Shown: positions 62,214-64,000 of the stretch, in pieces
How the letters are laid out: the number at the start of each line of letters is the position of its first letter
Numbering within the stretch: the stretch's first letter is position 1
Origin: Lachnospiraceae bacterium
GTDB taxonomy: Bacteria; Bacillota; Clostridia; Lachnospirales; Lachnospiraceae
Reading direction: 5' to 3'
DNA: 64,000 nt
Assembly: GCA_910575275.1 (NCBI GenBank)
Contig: CAJTEE010000006.1
Span: 1-64,000, forward strand
The notes under the pieces: model-generated
Database searches by the model: none
What the model was told of the DNA's origin: nothing
What the model saw: only the letters and a program-made list of their open reading frames with translations
Translations under genes and position numbers: made by a program

Positions 62214-64000
62214 TTATCCCTGGCATGTTCCGTCAACCCAGGTCCCGTATTCTTTGATTGTTCCGTCCTTGTTATACATGGTCCCGATGCCGTTTTGGCT
62301 GTCATTGTCCCATTCGCCTTCGTAGTATTCACCATTTACATAATACATGGAACCAGTCCCGCTTTTCTTGTCATCCCGGTACTCTCCGAAGTAGCAGCGT
62401 CCGTCCGCGTGGTGGAAGACACCCAGGCCGTTCCGGTTTCCACCCTTCCATTCTCCGGTATAGCAGCCGTCCGTATAGTGGCGGGTTCCGGTTCCGTGAA
62501 ATTTGCTGTCCAAAAACTCCCCTTCATAGAAAGAGCCTCCGGCGCTATAATAAATGCCGGTTCCTATTCGCTTCCCTTGGCTCCATTCGCCGCTGTACCA
62601 GCTTTTTGATTCGCCGCTGTAGTAATAGACTCCGTTTCCGTTCCGGTAGTTTTCCTTGTAGCTGCCCGTGTGATAATCTCCGTCACTATAATACTGGGTT
62701 CCGGTTCCGTCGCGCAGGCCGTTTTTGAATTCCCCGATATAGATTTCCCCGTCTTTGTTGACAAGGATTCCCATTCCGGTTATGAGACCGTTTTCCTGTA
62801 CGCCGGTGAACTGGTTTCCGTTTTCATCGGTCCAGGTCTGGACATTCTCCTGACTTAAAATATCTTCTTGATTCTCAAAGGTTTCGATCAGCTCGTCGTT
62901 TTTCCAGACTCCGGATACGGCATGTCCGTCTTTATAATAAAGCGTTCCGGTGGTTGTATCTCCTTCCGGATCCCATTCGCCCGACATATACCAGCGATTT
63001 GACGCATCATCGGGGGCATACCAGAATGTCCCGGCTCCGCTATAGTCTCCCGCTTGGAAACCACCCTCGTAGCGGGAGCCGTTGGAGTAGTAGCGGGTTC
63101 CGGTCCCTTCCAGATTATTGTTGACGAAATCCCCCTGGTACCAGCCTTGATTCTGCTTAAAATAATAGGTTCCGGTCCCGGTCCGGTCTCCGTTTTCCCA
63201 GTTCCCCTCGTACCGATCCCCACTATTATAATAATAGGTAGAGATTCCTTCCCGAATTCCGTTTTTGAATTCCCCCAGATAGGAGCCATTACTGTACTTG
63301 GCGCGTCCATAGCCGTCGATTTCATCGTTCAGCTTGCTGCCGGTATAGGCAACGCCGTTTGTAGAGTCCCAACTCTTGGCGTCATAAAGGAGCTTCGTGA
63401 CGAAGTTGTCGTTCAGCCAGATCCCGGTGAGGGTCGTTCCATCCGCGCGGGTCAGCGTGGCCCTGCCGTTTCGCATTCCGTCCAGCCATTTTCCGTCATG
63501 ATGAGATCCATCCGGCCAATAGAGGATACCGTCTCCCTCCTGCTTATCGGCTTTCCATTCTCCGACATACCGACCGCCGTCATTGTAATAAAGCGTTCCC
63601 TGCCCTTCACGGTTATCGGCCTTCCATTCCCCCGTATAGCTGGCGCCGGTGGAATAGTAAAGTGTCCCTTCCCCGTCACGTTTTCCGTCTACGACTTCGC
63701 CCTCGTACCGATCTCCGTCTTCATAGGCGATCGTATCAATGTAGCGTTCACCCGGGCGATGCGTCTCCGGTTCCGGTGTGTTTTCCGGTTCGGATTCTGT
63801 CTGGGAAGGCTCGGAGGCGAGCTCCGTGACCGGCGCGGTAGTTTCTGAAGGAGTCTTCAGATTCTTCCAGATTGAGTTTATTGCGAGTGCAGCAAATATC
63901 ACCAGGAATATAACGATCGTACACCAGACATTTTGAAACAATGCCTGGTGAAAATACTCACCAAAGGAGCGTCGGGGCTTTGAATCACCGACCCCCTGCT
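62214..64000 (-). CDS. MORN-repeat membrane protein (partial, runs off the edge)
   Basis: At least 594 residues are visible. One membrane segment (ending near AALAINSIW) is followed by a Ser/Glu/Pro/Thr-rich linker and then about 18-20 MORN repeats of the form Y-x-G-E-W/F-x-x-G-x-x-x-G-x-G-x-x-x-Y-x-x-G. A TTG at 63941-63939 could start it, but it has no ribosome binding site, and the frame stays open to the window edge (coding SFGEYFHQALFQ before the membrane segment), so the true start is beyond 64000. MORN repeats bind lipids or proteins at membranes; in bacteria their role is mostly unknown. Arrangement suggests an extracellular repeat array. Confidence 0.8.
   Translation of the reverse strand, partial: QGVGDSKPRRSFGEYFHQALFQNVWCTIVIFLVIFAALAINSIWKNLKTPSETTAPVTELASEPSQTESEPENTPEPETHRPGERYIDTIAYEDGDRYEGEVVDGKRDGEGTLYYSTGASYTGEWKADNREGQGTLYYNDGGRYVGEWKADKQEGDGILYWPDGSHHDGKWLDGMRNGRATLTRADGTTLTGIWLNDNFVTKLLYDAKSWDSTNGVAYTGSKLNDEIDGYGRAKYSNGSYLGEFKNGIREGISTYYYNSGDRYEGNWENGDRTGTGTYYFKQNQGWYQGDFVNNNLEGTGTRYYSNGSRYEGGFQAGDYSGAGTFWYAPDDASNRWYMSGEWDPEGDTTTGTLYYKDGHAVSGVWKNDELIETFENQEDILSQENVQTWTDENGNQFTGVQENGLITGMGILVNKDGEIYIGEFKNGLRDGTGTQYYSDGDYHTGSYKENYRNGNGVYYYSGESKSWYSGEWSQGKRIGTGIYYSAGGSFYEGEFLDSKFHGTGTRHYTDGCYTGEWKGGNRNGLGVFHHADGRCYFGEYRDDKKSGTGSMYYVNGEYYEGEWDNDSQNGIGTMYNKDGTIKEYGTWVDGTCQG

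Noticed and set aside
63939-63941. TTG as start of the MORN protein
   Set aside because: No ribosome binding site upstream, and the frame stays open to the window edge with plausible protein sequence.

Overview
The window looks like the chromosome of a motile, spore-forming, anaerobic Clostridia species, most likely Lachnospiraceae. Grounds: a sigma-A-driven fla/che operon with Gram-positive gene content (flbD, fliY, cheC, cheD, cheV, two flgG-type rod genes), sporulation genes (gpr, spoIIP, a GerA/SpoVAF germination protein), strong GGAGG-type ribosome binding sites, frequent TTG and GTG starts, and a base composition that by eye is a little above 50% GC. There are no rRNA, tRNA or CRISPR loci and no intact insertion sequence.

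Layout. 1-5.2 kb: the tail of a glutamate synthase small subunit, a structured spacer, and an envelope cluster (polysaccharide deacetylase, DacF-type carboxypeptidase, LtaS-like sulfatase). 5.3-33.07 kb: one long operon, all on the + strand, from a near-consensus promoter (5330-5358) to a strong terminator (33035-33068). Its order is flgB-fliE-fliF-fliG-fliH-fliI-fliJ-fliK-flgD-(TIGR02530)-flgE-flbD-motA-motB-fliM-cheY-flgC-fliY-fliO-fliP-fliQ-fliR-flhB-flhA-fliA-flgF/G-flgG-cheC-cheD-cheV-(EAL-HDOD)-parA-comFB. It encodes basal body, export apparatus, hook, motor, switch, sigma-28, and part of the adaptation and signal-termination machinery. flgC is displaced from flgB-fliE, fliL is missing between motB and fliM, and flhF/flhG are missing between flhA and fliA. 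33.1-34.6 kb: a CobU-like protein and CobD. 34.7-38.9 kb: guaB behind a long leader carrying a repeat, a GerA/SpoVAF gene and a LysR regulator. 39-42.8 kb: a PLP lyase, YfcC transporter and M20 amidohydrolase operon divergent from that LysR gene. 42.8-54.2 kb: housekeeping genes (tcdA, MATE, nadE, a SpoU methyltransferase, NfeD, SPFH, birA, mutY, a lipid kinase, rpoD). 54.2-64 kb: queH, a decayed Rpn-like nuclease gene in an AT-rich patch, an HPr-like gene, an Mrp-type ATPase, ABC-F, rpsT, gpr-spoIIP, and a MORN-repeat membrane protein that runs off the window edge.

The strongest candidate for something undescribed is the distal end of the fla/che operon (30207-33021). It holds a degenerate EAL-HDOD protein, a Soj-like ParA ATPase and a partner with a lysine-rich N-terminus, an acidic middle and a C-terminal ComFB domain with a CxCxxC cluster. 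ComFB proteins have been described as cyclic-di-nucleotide receptors, and ParA-type ATPases position chemosensory arrays or flagella in other bacteria. Together with the missing flhF/flhG, this suggests a second-messenger-linked positioning or number-control module for the motility apparatus. That is an inference, not shown by the sequence. Other notable structures are a mirrored divergent promoter built on a 23-bp perfect inverted repeat (1896-1965), a giant intergenic palindrome (43608-43794), a multi-hairpin repeat inside the guaB leader, and hairpins on both sides of flgE.
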